This document shows, piece by piece, positions 54,401 to 63,067 of a DNA stretch of 64,000 bases (position 1 is its first letter; each line of letters begins with the position of its first letter). Under the pieces are notes generated by a model. That model saw only the letters and a program-made list of their open reading frames with translations. It did no database searches and was not told where the DNA came from. The translations under genes and the position numbers were made by a program. The stretch covers positions 5,711,840-5,775,839 of the forward strand of contig RQOL01000828.1 in NCBI GenBank assembly GCA_013076295.1, read 5' to 3'. The stretch comes from Sanderia malayensis (taxonomy: Eukaryota; Cnidaria; Scyphozoa; Semaeostomeae; Pelagiidae).

Positions 54401-57400
54401 GATTGGCACTCAATTTGTTTACCCTCATATATTCAGAGATATTTGTCAATTCCTCGTGTGCTTTTTGAACTAGCTCCTCCACATTCGTAGATGTTAAAGT
54501 CACATCCCCGTACATGCCCGCCTTTGAAACTTTCAAACATTTTTCAAAGTCATTCAGGTAAATTGTGAAAAGAAGTGGACCGAGGCAGGAATACCATTAA
54601 ACTTTGCAAAGTATACAATTATTCAAAAGCAGGTATAAAGATTTCCAAAATAGAACAAATCAAAGGAACCTTGAGGTGACCCGCGACAGATGGCTTTATT
54701 TCACTGTATTATTCAGAAAGTGAAAAAAATAATATCAAATTAAAGTCGAGCCTAAAAGTTGAGCTTGAGCAAAACTGAACACTTTAATCGGAGAAACTTT
54801 TGCGGGAAGAAACTTTCGCGAGGCAAGAAAAACGCGAAATTTATGGAATTAACTTTCGCGTTTCAGGCAAAATCGGATATTTCGCGCGAATAAACTTTCG
54901 CGTTTCAGCTAAGTCGAAAATTTTGCGCCAATAAACTTTCGCGAAAAGTCTGAACAGAAACTTTAAACAGAAATCTTGAAGTATCAGGAAAAGTTTTATG
55001 CAGAACCAAAAGATGAGGTGATCGTTGGAACTTTCATTACAAGTCAGCAACCAATTTCTTCTCTTACTCCCCCAGTCAAGAAAAAAAAGCTTACTGATAC
55101 AACTTCATCACGCAAACCTAGTCAAGACAGAGACATAAGAACTATGTTTTTTAGTAAAACTAAAAAAGAAAAGGAAACTAAAGCAGCATTAGAAACTGAC
55201 GCCATTATAATTGATTAACCAATGAAACTAACTAATGAAATGAATAAATATTTTTCTTTGTTAATCGCCTTTCACTCTGGGATTACCAGTTTTTCACAAT
55301 AGCGTTTTTGCGAGAATAAACTTTCGCGAATTTCCAATTTTGAAATTTTAATTAAGAATAAACTTTCGCGAATTTCATATTTTAAAAAATTTCGCGCAAC
55401 AAACTATCGCGAATTTTGGCCAAAAACGCGAAAATCGCGAAAGTTTCTTCCCGCGAAAGTTTCTCCGATTAAAGTAACTAATTTTATTGACTACCTTAGG
55501 TGTATTAAATTTCGTGGTGTATTATAATTCGCGCGTACTTGAATTCGCGCATTTTAAATTCGCGCACAAATCTTTCATATTTTCGCGCAGTCTTGAATTC
55601 GCGCACACGAGAAAGTAGGCAGAATGATACAACAATTCAGTTCAAACGAAACAATATTTCTGAAAGTTACTCTTGACTAGAAGTAAACTTTTTATAAGAA
55701 TGGGTCTTCATACTGGCGCTCTTTTGCTAAAAAATCTATTATCCCAGCCCTCTTAAACCCTTTGACAGCCATATCTGGTCGGTTTTGCATGCGGTCATAA
55801 AAAGATGTCAACCACTTTGCTTGTATCGGCTTCAAAATGCTTATTTTCAAGTCTACTTTGACTTGTTCTGCTTCACGACCATTTTGAATTTGCTGCTGCA
55901 CTTGTTCTGCAAACCAGTTTTGCGACTCTTTACGGAGAAATGCCTTGCAGCTTCTATTTACTGTGAGATCAAGGGGCTGGTAAATATGGGTCATATTGTT
56001 TGGCACTGGAACCATCTTTCCGTTATTTTTAAGCACCAACTGTTTCACATCTTCAGTCCATTGGCCCTTAAAAACATCGGCTAGCAAAAGCCACTCTTGA
56101 TTTTTTCTAAGTTGCAGCTTTTCTCTTTTCTTTTCTACATATGGCATTAAAATTTTCAGCACGAATTCCTTGGATTTCTCTTCATTGGACCAATGGTTTT
56201 CAGTGTGTGTGATGTGAAATTCCTTTGGAAATGTGTAGTTCGGATGACAACGATCAGCTTTTCCTTGATAAATCAGCTGAATTGGCAAGAATTTTCCACT
56301 TAAGCTTATTGCAAACGTGCCAGCTATTTGTCTTTTGTCTGTAGAATTTGTTATGAGAATCGATTTTTCTCCCTTCTTTGCCATAGTATATTGAGAAATA
56401 AGGAAAAATTGAAGGGCTGTTTGGTCCAAGTTTATAATTAAATCGTCTGGTATTTTATGCGCATTCACAATATCAAATATGGCCTGATGGAAAAAAAACC
56501 CAACTTCTTTAAGGAGACCTGGAGCGATTGGTGCTTTTGATGTAGTTGCTTTTCTTTTACTGTAGCCAAGTCGACGAAGTATAGACTGGGCCCAACTTTT
56601 GCTGAAGTCGATGTGGCCACCGTTTTCTTTCAAAAGGGTTCTGTCATTTGCGAGTGTTATCCCTCTTGCTATCGAGACTGTCATGTTGAAATCGACTGCA
56701 GTTCCGGATGCACGCATGCTCTGTATCATGGCAAGGACTTTTTTGTCGATTTCTTCCGGCGCAAGGGTTTTTGCACCACGCCTCTTTTTTGGCAAGATTT
56801 CCAAGTCATGAGGCCCAAAGCTTTTTGTAGATTCATTATATGACTTTATCATGCTCCTCACTGTTGATTCTGGCACAGAAAACTTTCTGGCGGTTGGACG
56901 GATACCATGAACGATGCCCCACTTAGCAAGCTCAGCTGTTTAAATTCGTTGTAATCACCATATTTACTTCTCTTTCTCTTTGTCGATGTCGACGCAGCTT
57001 TCGTAATTTCAACTTCAACTGATTGTGTCTAAAAACATTTCACATATTGAGTACTCTTGTCTTACACGTTTGTTTTAAAAGAGACTAGTTGATAAAAAAC
57101 TAGTACTATGATGGCCAAGAATTTAAGAAACTCTAGTACCAGGTTCAAGAAATGTTTCCCATCTTTAAAAAACTATAAAAATTCGAATTCGTGACATAGA
57201 GTCCATTGACTATAGTTGGTGACGAATACACTCTGTTATAAGAAAGAGTGTATTTACCGACAAAAGAAAAAGCAATTCCTTACCTCACGCTCACTGAGAC
57301 CACTCTCAGCTGCAGATATTGCTACTTTTTCTTTAGGTACTCTAAATTTCGAAGCCCAACGGTATTACATGCCTATTACCCAAAGTCATGTTATTCCTGC

Positions 57401-60400
57401 GTAATTTTTCAATTTAGATATGAATGAAGCAAAATTTTCAACTGAACGCACATAATATTTACATTACAAGGATAAAATGCTTATGCACGTATTCTAAGAA
57501 ACTCGTTATAAGAAACTCAGACCTTTGGATAATCTTTTTGAATTTCAAGAGACTCTTAAAAAACGTTTTGTGCTTGAAATCCGAAATATCTAAGATTTCA
57601 GTACTGGGAAAGTTGTTTTGTTCCTCATAAAAGTTGTTTAATCTCTCATCGGGAAGGCCGTTATCTGTTGAAGTCGCTGAAGAGCTACTTTCAGCAGAGG
57701 AAAGAGGCATTGCAATGTTTGATAAATTTAGCGATCGTCTTCACGCGAATGAAAACCAAGCTGCATTTCTCTTTGATCCCATTAAACGGTCTCCTTGGAA
57801 GGGGTTTGGAAATGATGAGAAAGTTCTAAAGTAAAATCCAATGGCAAATCAAAAGATGTTGGGGTGCAAAGTGACATTCTTGGTCTTCTCGTCACAGTAG
57901 CATTTATAGAAAACGAAGTGATCGACATCGGCGGCAAGGCTCTCGCCTATCCTCTCGCCCCAGTACTACTATCTGTAGCAACAAGTGACGGATGCAGAAT
58001 GAAGATAGTTAAAGTCTTCTTATCGACTGCAAAATTCTCCCAAAATATTGCTTTCCTTGCATTGAAACGGATCCTAATCTTTTTTCTCCATAAAGGGAAG
58101 AGACAAATTTCTCGAGGCTAGAAATTAAGTTCTCATTAGGGTGAGTTTTTCGACACCAAGATTTCGGAAGGCTAACAGGTATTCTTCTCTTTCATTCATT
58201 TTCTTCCAGAAAGCCTTCTTTCCCTTTAGAGAAAATGATGACACATAGTCATTGCCAGAGAAAGCATACAATCCCAGAAGTGGTTGTTTCTGCCCGTAAG
58301 AAAGTTGACATACTGCAAGATTAATGAGTTTCTTGCTTTGCCAGTGCCGCTGTCGACGATTATTTTCAGATTATTAATTTCATTTGCTGAAAGTATGACA
58401 GGGATGTCTACCTCTCATGAACTGGAACGCACGACAGCTACTGTTTCACTACCAATATTTTGGCTTACGGCGTGGTGCAGAAGGTAGCAAATCTTGGTGT
58501 CTGCTTCTTCGTGGTTGGCTTCCAACTTATGAACATTTGCCACGCCTTCCTGACCTAATTTCCGACAGCTACTTTTGCTTAATTTCTGACAGCTCTATCT
58601 GGAAGCTTTACAATCGAGGGAAGTGATGCAGCCAAATCCATTACATAGCAGCTAGCATTTACCGACAGGGTTTCCTCGGAAAGAACCGTGTTGACTGCAG
58701 CATCAAAAAGCTTGCTTTTAACTATCTTCATTCTGCATCCGTCACTTGTTGCTACAGATAGTAGTACTGGGGCGAGAGGATAGGCAAGAGCCTTGCCGCC
58801 GATGTCGATCACTTCGTTTTCTATAAATGCTACTGTGACGAGAAGACCAAGAATGTCCCTTTGCACCCCAACATCTTTTGATTTGCCATTGGATTTTACT
58901 TTAGACTTTTCTCATCATCTCCAAACCCCTTCCAAGGAGACCGTTTGATGGGATCAAAGAGGGATGCAGCTTGGTTTTCATTCGCATGGAGACGATCGCT
59001 AAATTTATCAAACATTGCAATGCCTTTTCCTCTGCTGAAAGTAGCTCTTCAGCGATTTCAACAGATAACAGCCTTTCCGATGAGAGATTAAACAACTTTT
59101 ATAAGTAACAAAACAATTTTCCCAGTACTGAAATCTTAGATTCTTCGGATTTTAAGTACTAAAGGTTTTTTAAAAGAGACCTGCAAAGGTTTGGCAAGTT
59201 GAGCTTTATTAACTACGTTTGCCCGCTGAATTCAGCGGCGGTATTCATTTCTGCAGATTCGACGTATTTTTCTAGATATCGGCTCCCAAACTTTCGGGCG
59301 GCAGCCATTTTGTTTCAAGGACGAAAACGAGTTAGTTCATCTCTGACGTAACAACGTCTGAGATGAACTATCTCACATGTGGCGAATGGAATGAGTCAGT
59401 TCAGTATCAGTTATACTGTACCAAACGAATAACAACATTTTGTAATTTACTTTTGGGAAGTTCTGTGTTGTTATATGACAACAAACCAAGGCGATTTTGA
59501 TTATGGAAGTGTTGGTACTTCAGAATGGATAGTTGAGCCTTATCAATTCGAGCCAATGCCACGAGAAAACGGAGTAGACAGAAGTAGGCCCAACGGAAGT
59601 GATTCTGATTCAAGCGAGGAAGGCGAACCAGACATGAACATTGACAGAATTGGAATTATAAGCAGCACAGCCAACCATCACAATGTTTTCAACATTCTGA
59701 AGTATCAACCCTTCCATAATCAAAATCGCCTTGGTTTGTTGCCATATTACAATACAGAACTTCCCAAAAGTAAATTTACAAAATGTTGTTATTCGTTTGG
59801 TACAGTATAACTGATACTGAACTGACTCATTCCATTCGCCACACCTGAGGAGATGATGATAGTTCATCTCAGACGTTGTTACGTCAGAGATGAACTAACT
59901 CGTTTTCGTCCTTGAAACAAAATGGCTGCCGCCCGAAAGTTTGGGAGCCGATATCTAGAAAAATACGTCGAATCGTGAGAAATGAATACCACCACTGAAT
60001 TCAGCGAGTCAAACTTAGTTAATAAAGCTCAACTTGCCAAACCTTTGCAGGTCTCCTTTAAGAGTTCCTTGAAATTCAAAATTGTTTTAGATTATCCAAA
60101 TGGTGCTAATAATATTTGTGGACTTATTCTAGGGGGTTAAGCACAAACACGTTAAAAGTGAGTGCTACTATTCAAAAACTATTGTTATGAAAATAAATAG
60201 TACATAGGAAATAGCCTCTTATATTTCACGAACAATATAGAAGTCTCTTAGAAAAGTTTTTTTCACTACTGGAGTTTCTTTGGCCATTCAAGAGTCTGAG
60301 TCTCTTATAACGAGTTTCTTAGAATACGTGCATAAGCATTTTATCCTTATAATTTAAATATTATGTGCGTTCAGTTGAAAATTTTGCTTCATTCAAATCT

Positions 60401-63051
60401 GAATTGAAAAGTTACGCATGAACAACATGACTTTGGGTAATAGGCATGTAGTCCCGTTGGGCTTCGAAATTTAGCCACTTCCCCCCAAAAATAGGGAAAG
60501 CCAATTTTTATCGTGACATAGCAATATCTATCTCCACGTAGAAATAGAGTGGCTCGGGCATCATTCTTATAATGATTTTCTCAGAAATTGGATGGTTGAA
60601 ATGAAAATTTATTTTTACCCTTAACCCCCCAAAATCTCGGAAACGCCCCCTCGCACGCCTGATCAACATCCAGATTCGAATTCTACGCCCAAAACTACAT
60701 CAGAAAAACATTGTCCCATAAATTGCCTCCTCGGGTGGTAATGCTCCCCTCTCAGCCACTGGCCTTATAAGACTGTCACTAAAAGCTGAGAACAATAACA
60801 TTAAACAGAGCCGAAATAAGTTTACCTTGTCGTTGCATAAAGATCAGTATAGAATAGATCCAGCTAAAAAGAAGGTTTTTTCTTTCTTATTCTGCGTTAC
60901 ACAATGGAATTTTGTTCAGAAGAGGAAAGTGAGTGTATAGGTTGTGGAGACCCAACAAAATACCGATGCTTGAAATGCAGTGCTTTCGTTTGCAACAAAA
61001 GTCTAGAATGCTCAATTTTCGTGGATGAAAGTTTCCCTGGCAGGAAACAAGGTGAGAGCGTGACTCTGTGTAAGTCATGTGACGGCAAAGAAGTGTACTC
61101 TATTGATAACGATGATGATGAGGATGATGTGGAATTAGAAGAAAATAATGGTCCTTCAGAAATGATGGATAATGGAGAGCAGTTTGAGATAAGGTGTGGA
61201 TCTCGTGGTTTTCACCAATACAGAAAATTTTGGACGCCCAAACTTAACGAAAAACTAGAAGTCGTACATGAAAGAGGCAATGTTTATGACCCTTATGCAA
61301 TGGCTTTTCGCATTAAGACAAGAAGGACGATCGACGGACGTCGCGTAATCGGGCATTTGCCAAGGGAGATAAGCCGCTTTTCAAAGTTTTTTTACGACTA
61401 TGCAGGGAAAATGGAGGCTTTTGTATCAAGCATAGCCTTTAGAAGGTCTCCAATACCACAGGGTGGTCTGGAAATACCGGTTGTCTTGAAGATTTTTAAA
61501 TCTGTGGCACCAGACAGAATTTTCAACATTATGAAAGAGAAAGTGAAGTCTTACTATACTGAACCGGATCAAATTAAATTCAACGAGCAAGATTTTAGTG
61601 ACATCGACATTTAAAGTAGTAAAAATAATTATGTATGCTTACCTATAGTACTACAATAAAACTCGCATAACTCGGTTTCACTTTAGTCATATTCAATAAA
61701 CTATGCTTTAGTCGGATATCCGATATTTTACAACTCAGACAAAAAATGAGATCCCAGTCCATTTTATATAAAACTTTCAATATGTGTTGTTAGTAAGACA
61801 TTGCAGAAGTTGAACGAACTTGTCCGGTGCAAAGCAAACCAACCTACACGAGTTTGACTATAGACATGGTATCCAGGGTATCCATTCATCCACGGAGTCT
61901 TCGCTTGAAAGAAAGTCACCATTTCCACCCACAATTTCTGAAGTTGATTGCTTGAGGGTTAATTTCTATGCTGTTTAGCCAGATGTGAACTTGACAATGG
62001 ACCCGTTTTAAAGCCTGAACAACAGAATCGGGATCAGGTGGGATGCACATTGAGGATTTGGTCTCCATCTCTTTGTATAAGCGTATTCTAGTTTGGAGGT
62101 ACGGCTCGTTCTTCTTCCATGTATAGAAGATGGGTCGCACAAAATCTTTGTTACACACAAAGATATCTATCAGACAGGTTATTTGTGGGATGTCTGGGGG
62201 AATATCTAATTTATTATCTACAGTGTAACCAGGCCTTTAGGGTTTCCGTGATATTTCCGTGCACAACGATATTTGAATAAGGAAGCTGGGCAACATTTAC
62301 GTACCTTATTAGATCCAATATAAAGCTTATCCGAGGTTGCATGTCATGTTCATGCATGGTTATTTTGAATGCCCATCAGCTCAGATAGAACACAACGAGT
62401 TACTTGTAGAAAGATATTTTTGAAACTCGGTTTTGCTACCAGATTTCTTGAGTCTTTCTGAAATTTTTGGATACGGAAACGTGCTAGATTTTAAGTAGTA
62501 ATGCAACGTGTATCAGCAGGACACATATCACAGAGATATACTTATTTATTATTTATTTCAACAATAAACCTACATTTCAACTATATTCCTACAAACCTTG
62601 GCCACGTGCCATGCCTTGTAGGATGGGTACTGCTTTTGTCTCTGTTAATCTTTTATTTTATTTTAATTCATCACACTTCGTGGTATTGATTGGCACTCAT
62701 AATTCGGTTGTTGCCCCACGTACTAGTGGGGACTTATTGAAGCCCCCGTGCAGGAGTTATTGGGATTTTTACTGGAGTTTTCGTCGTCTATACTACCTTT
62801 TTGCAAACTGGTTTGTAAAATCAACATGCCTTTTGGGCCTTATCAACAAGCTGATAAGGCAAAATGTGTCGAATTATACTTACCAATGTCTTGACATCTA
62901 ATGCAAATTCTTTGGCCAGACGGCTTCCAGCCTGCCGCATCCTTTAATCGGCAACATTTTTCGTAGTCGTAGGTCAAAGGTTTTTTCCCATTCCTGTACT
63001 TTCTCAAGCACCTTCCGCCACTTTTAATGTATTTCTTGTAACAGGTACCAG
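45246..63051 (-). CDS. Properdin-like secreted TSP1-repeat gene, six exons visible
   Basis: Minus-strand exons 63051-62884, 50183-50010, 48866-48690, 48097-47936, 47145-46849 and 45454-45246 all have good splice sites, and every junction is phase 1, so they join in one frame and any one can be skipped without frameshift. The order is a Cys-rich TB/TSP0-like module, three thrombospondin type-1 repeats, a Ser-Gly repeat segment and a terminal exon without a membrane segment. A TB-like module followed by TSP1 repeats is the layout of properdin, the positive regulator of the alternative complement pathway. Other TSP1 matrix proteins are possible. The first exon (signal peptide) lies beyond 64000. 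The 12.7-kb intron between the TB and first TSP1 exons is full of transposons and may hide or have lost exons. Confidence 0.7.
46849..47145 (-). CDS. Exon: Ser-Gly repeat segment
   Basis: 297 nt, acceptor TTTGTTTTTCAG, donor GTTTGTAAAC. Reads PTKSTFDSGSGSGSGSSEGS, with many SG pairs beside acidic residues, the context for glycosaminoglycan attachment, and NKT/NET sequons for N-glycans. A flexible, proteoglycan-like stalk is inferred. Confidence 0.75.
47936..48097 (-). CDS. Exon: TSP1 repeat
   Basis: 162 nt, acceptor TCTTTTACAG, donor GTAAGTAAG. Reads NGNWGSWSSWSSCSVRCGSG, TRSRRCDKPKPKFNGEHCKG and ends PCFRT. Slightly shorter C-terminal part than the other two. Confidence 0.9.
48690..48866 (-). 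CDS. Exon: TSP1 repeat
   Basis: 177 nt, acceptor GATATTACAG, donor GTGAAAG. Reads HGKWGPWSKWSACSKSCKYG, RIRKCDSPKPQFGGDDCLG and ends CNQHKECP. All TSP1 hallmarks are present. Confidence 0.9.
49171..49860. mobile_element. Intronic MITE with AAGCCTAGTATCCA ends
   Basis: Inverted ends AAGCCTAGTATCCATATAGT and its near complement, each followed by tandem GTCGTTGAGGG-type units. Lies between two TSP1 exons. Target duplication unclear. Confidence 0.7.
50010..50183 (-). CDS. Exon: TSP1 repeat
   Basis: 174 nt, acceptor ATTTCGCAG, donor GTATGT. Reads DGGWSQWSQWTKCPVKCDWG, RTRGRKCNSPPPQHGG, NDCKG: the WxxWxxW tryptophans, the paired CxxxC, the Arg ladder and the six-Cys pattern of TSP1 are all present. 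Confidence 0.9.
50957..51935 (-). pseudogene. Same gene half, left arm of element B
   Basis: Mirror image of the plus-strand copy: MYSGRKDESYVDTRVRLYKA (from 51600), LPPDPDSMQQAVRRVHYQVY, then intron and tail. A few substitutions (for example SVQS for SLHS) and the same TAA and shift are present, so the gene was already broken when the palindrome formed or the arms have been homogenised. Confidence 0.65.
51965..52929 (+). pseudogene. FEN/PIN-like gene, C-terminal half, right arm of element B
   Basis: Starts at the palindrome centre with AKDTDVLLTLVHAYA, then KWFMKIDHEKYVDVGKVYY, a shift, and HAISGCDTASFFYGVGKVKI, LDLLRSLGESKELSMQS, a TAA, and MYSGRKDESYVDTRVRLYKA, LPPDPDSMQQAVRRVHYQVY, NGWTI. 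A 111-nt intron (52541-52651; donor GTGAGT, acceptor ATTGTAG) precedes a basic then acidic tail (PAPPAPKRRRTRKTR, ending SDEFDWIS). DTDV and GCDT with G-x-GK match motifs in elements A and C. The HEEADT half is missing. The two breaks make it a pseudogene. The right arm is the better reading copy. Confidence 0.65.
53535..54590 (-). pseudogene. 5'-truncated non-LTR RT fragment
   Basis: Minus strand from about 54590: a YGDV at the catalytic position (where YADD is usual), then EYMRVNKLSANPQKTEYMII, TKLLGVILDEGLNWDEQF, KRLNNILTQSQLSNVYRALV, MRYADVIWG and HAVMAYKIINQL. It is the thumb and C-terminal part of a CR1/Jockey-type RT. The frame breaks near 53916 and the sequence ends in a (TAATAA)n-like tail at 53540-53575. 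No endonuclease. The Ala-to-Gly change in the catalytic motif suggests decay. Confidence 0.85.
54788..55468. mobile_element. TTAA-flanked element with TCGGAGAAACTTTTGCG ends
   Basis: Ends TCGGAGAAACTTTTGCGGG and its complement, TTAA on both sides (54784-54787, 55469-55472). Sub-terminal direct repeats AACTTTCGCG occur on both arms. The middle codes a plus-strand 80-codon terminal exon-like frame (54976-55218; VKKKKLTDTT, DIRTMFFSKTKKEKE) with AATAAA at 55237, probably the end of a captured or deleted transposase gene. Confidence 0.7.
55500..55690. repeat. AATTCGCGC repeat block
   Basis: Five or so spaced AATTCGCGC motifs just beyond the 3' end of the pogo-type gene; probably sub-terminal repeats of its element. 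Confidence 0.5.
55692..57360 (-). CDS. pogo/Tigger-like DDE transposase, probable frameshift near the N-terminus
   Basis: The main frame (56876-55692, 394 codons) starts at an internal Met. The same frame extends upstream to 56940 with AELAKWGIVHGIRPTARKFS and VPESTVRSMIKSYNE, a helix-turn-helix. The DDE core shows LIINLDQTALQFF, then WLLLADVFKGQWTEDV and THIYQPLDLTVNRSCKAFLR, the three catalytic Asp positions of pogo-type enzymes. Upstream, exon 57028-56941 (acceptor GTTTTTAG; STSTKRKRSKYGDYNEF) and a possible exon ending at 57284 (RVPKEKVAISAAESG, donor GTAAGG) join in phase 0. A one-base break at about 56940 separates them from the main frame. It would cut and paste its own element. With the break this copy may be dead. 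Confidence 0.85.
57634..58060 (+). pseudogene. Inverted partial copy of the same gene, left arm of element C
   Basis: Plus strand: MFNLSSGRPLSVEVAEELLS, FDKFSDRLHANENQAAFLF, DILGLLVTVAFIENEVIDIG, LSVATSDGCRMKIVK, then it leaves the family. It mirrors 59095-58700. Its first frame (57634-57834) is intact where the right arm has a shift. Confidence 0.7.
58130..59095 (-). pseudogene. FEN/PIN-like gene, N-terminal to GNDY region, element C
   Basis: Minus strand, frames shifting. In order: MFNLSSERLLSVEIAEELL, a segment with LHPSLIPSNG, DILGLLVTVAFIENEVIDIG, GKALAYPLAPVLLSVATSDG (the family's Y-L-P-V-L-S-x-A-x-DG signature), KSKLFDAA, a deletion, then ANHEEADTKICYLLHHAVSQ (about 58535-58475), VAVVRSS, DIPVIL, IVDSGTGKARK, LYAFSGNDYVSSFSLKGKKA (about 58270-58215) and FRNLG. 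E-E-D to D-x-D is about 28 residues and D-x-D to GNDY about 53, close to FEN-1 active-site spacing. It is the clearest copy of the nuclease-like core in the window; several shifts and a stop-containing segment make it inactive. Confidence 0.7.
60904..61614 (+). CDS. Intronless zinc-finger plus HIRAN-like protein, 236 aa
   Basis: It starts MEFCSEEESECIGCGDPTKY. Cys pairs CIGC, CLKC, CNKS..C and CKSC suggest a small zinc module (residues 4-60). An acidic linker follows (NDDDDEDDVELEEN). Residues about 98-200 read SRGFHQYRKFWTPKLNEKLE, VHERGNVYDPYAMAF, VIGHLPREISRFSKFFYDYA and PQGGLEIPVVLKIF. The order of a start Gly-Phe/Tyr, an R/N-x-x-D-x-x-A and GHLPREISRF is the HIRAN pattern, a domain that binds DNA ends in SWI/SNF-type proteins. 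AATAAA lies 34 bases past the stop. It is intact, on the opposite strand inside the big intron of the TSP1 gene, among transposons, so it may be a transposon-borne gene. The DNA-end-binding role is inferred. Confidence 0.65.
   Translation: MEFCSEEESECIGCGDPTKYRCLKCSAFVCNKSLECSIFVDESFPGRKQGESVTLCKSCDGKEVYSIDNDDDEDDVELEENNGPSEMMDNGEQFEIRCGSRGFHQYRKFWTPKLNEKLEVVHERGNVYDPYAMAFRIKTRRTIDGRRVIGHLPREISRFSKFFYDYAGKMEAFVSSIAFRRSPIPQGGLEIPVVLKIFKSVAPDRIFNIMKEKVKSYYTEPDQIKFNEQDFSDIDI
61916..62158 (-). pseudogene. Fragment D: C-terminal part of the FEN/PIN-like transposon gene
   Basis: Minus strand reads VRPIFYTWKKNEPYLQTRIR, LYKEMETKSSMCIPPDPDSV, VQALKRVHCQVHIWL and NCGWKW. It matches the segment RVRLYKAMKTKSS, LPPDPDSMQQAVRRVHYQVY, NGWTI of element B with many substitutions, so it is an older, diverged copy. 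Sequence directly upstream (to about 62200) may continue the family; no inverted repeats were found. Confidence 0.65.
62884..63051 (-). CDS. Exon: TB/TSP0-like cysteine-rich module
   Basis: 168 nt, acceptor TTTTGCATCAG, donor GTAAGT. Reads GTCYKKYIKSGGRC, EKCCRLKDAAGWKP and RICIRCQDI: the pattern C...C...CC...GW...C..C is that of the properdin N-terminal domain and of TGF-beta-binding-like modules. Confidence 0.65.
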
Positions 63052-63067
63052 CTGATGCAAAATGCAC

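Larger units (their letters stand above)
57343..60473. mobile_element. Palindromic element C, nested inverted repeats
   Basis: Three inverted pairs: outer 57343-57540 with about 60285-60473 (AAATTTCGAAGCCCAACG and complement); inner 57595-58040 with 58690-59150 (gene N-terminal part); and 59165-59470 with about 59690-60085 (a foldback with GAATTCAGCG). The outer arms carry TATAAGAAACTC-type sequence related to the CACGTTTTTTTTATAAG MITEs. Exact ends and target duplication are not clear. Confidence 0.7.

Noticed and set aside
54976..55218. PCNA-binding (PIP) box in DIRTMFF of the TTAA element exon
   Set aside because: Spacing between the aliphatic and the aromatic pair does not fit the QxxIxxFF pattern.
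59475..59810. 111-codon frame with YQFEPMPRE and SDSDSSEEGEPDMN as a separate gene
   Set aside because: It lies within a foldback arm of element C and its second half is arm sequence; it looks like a truncated exon of a transposon gene, too short to name.
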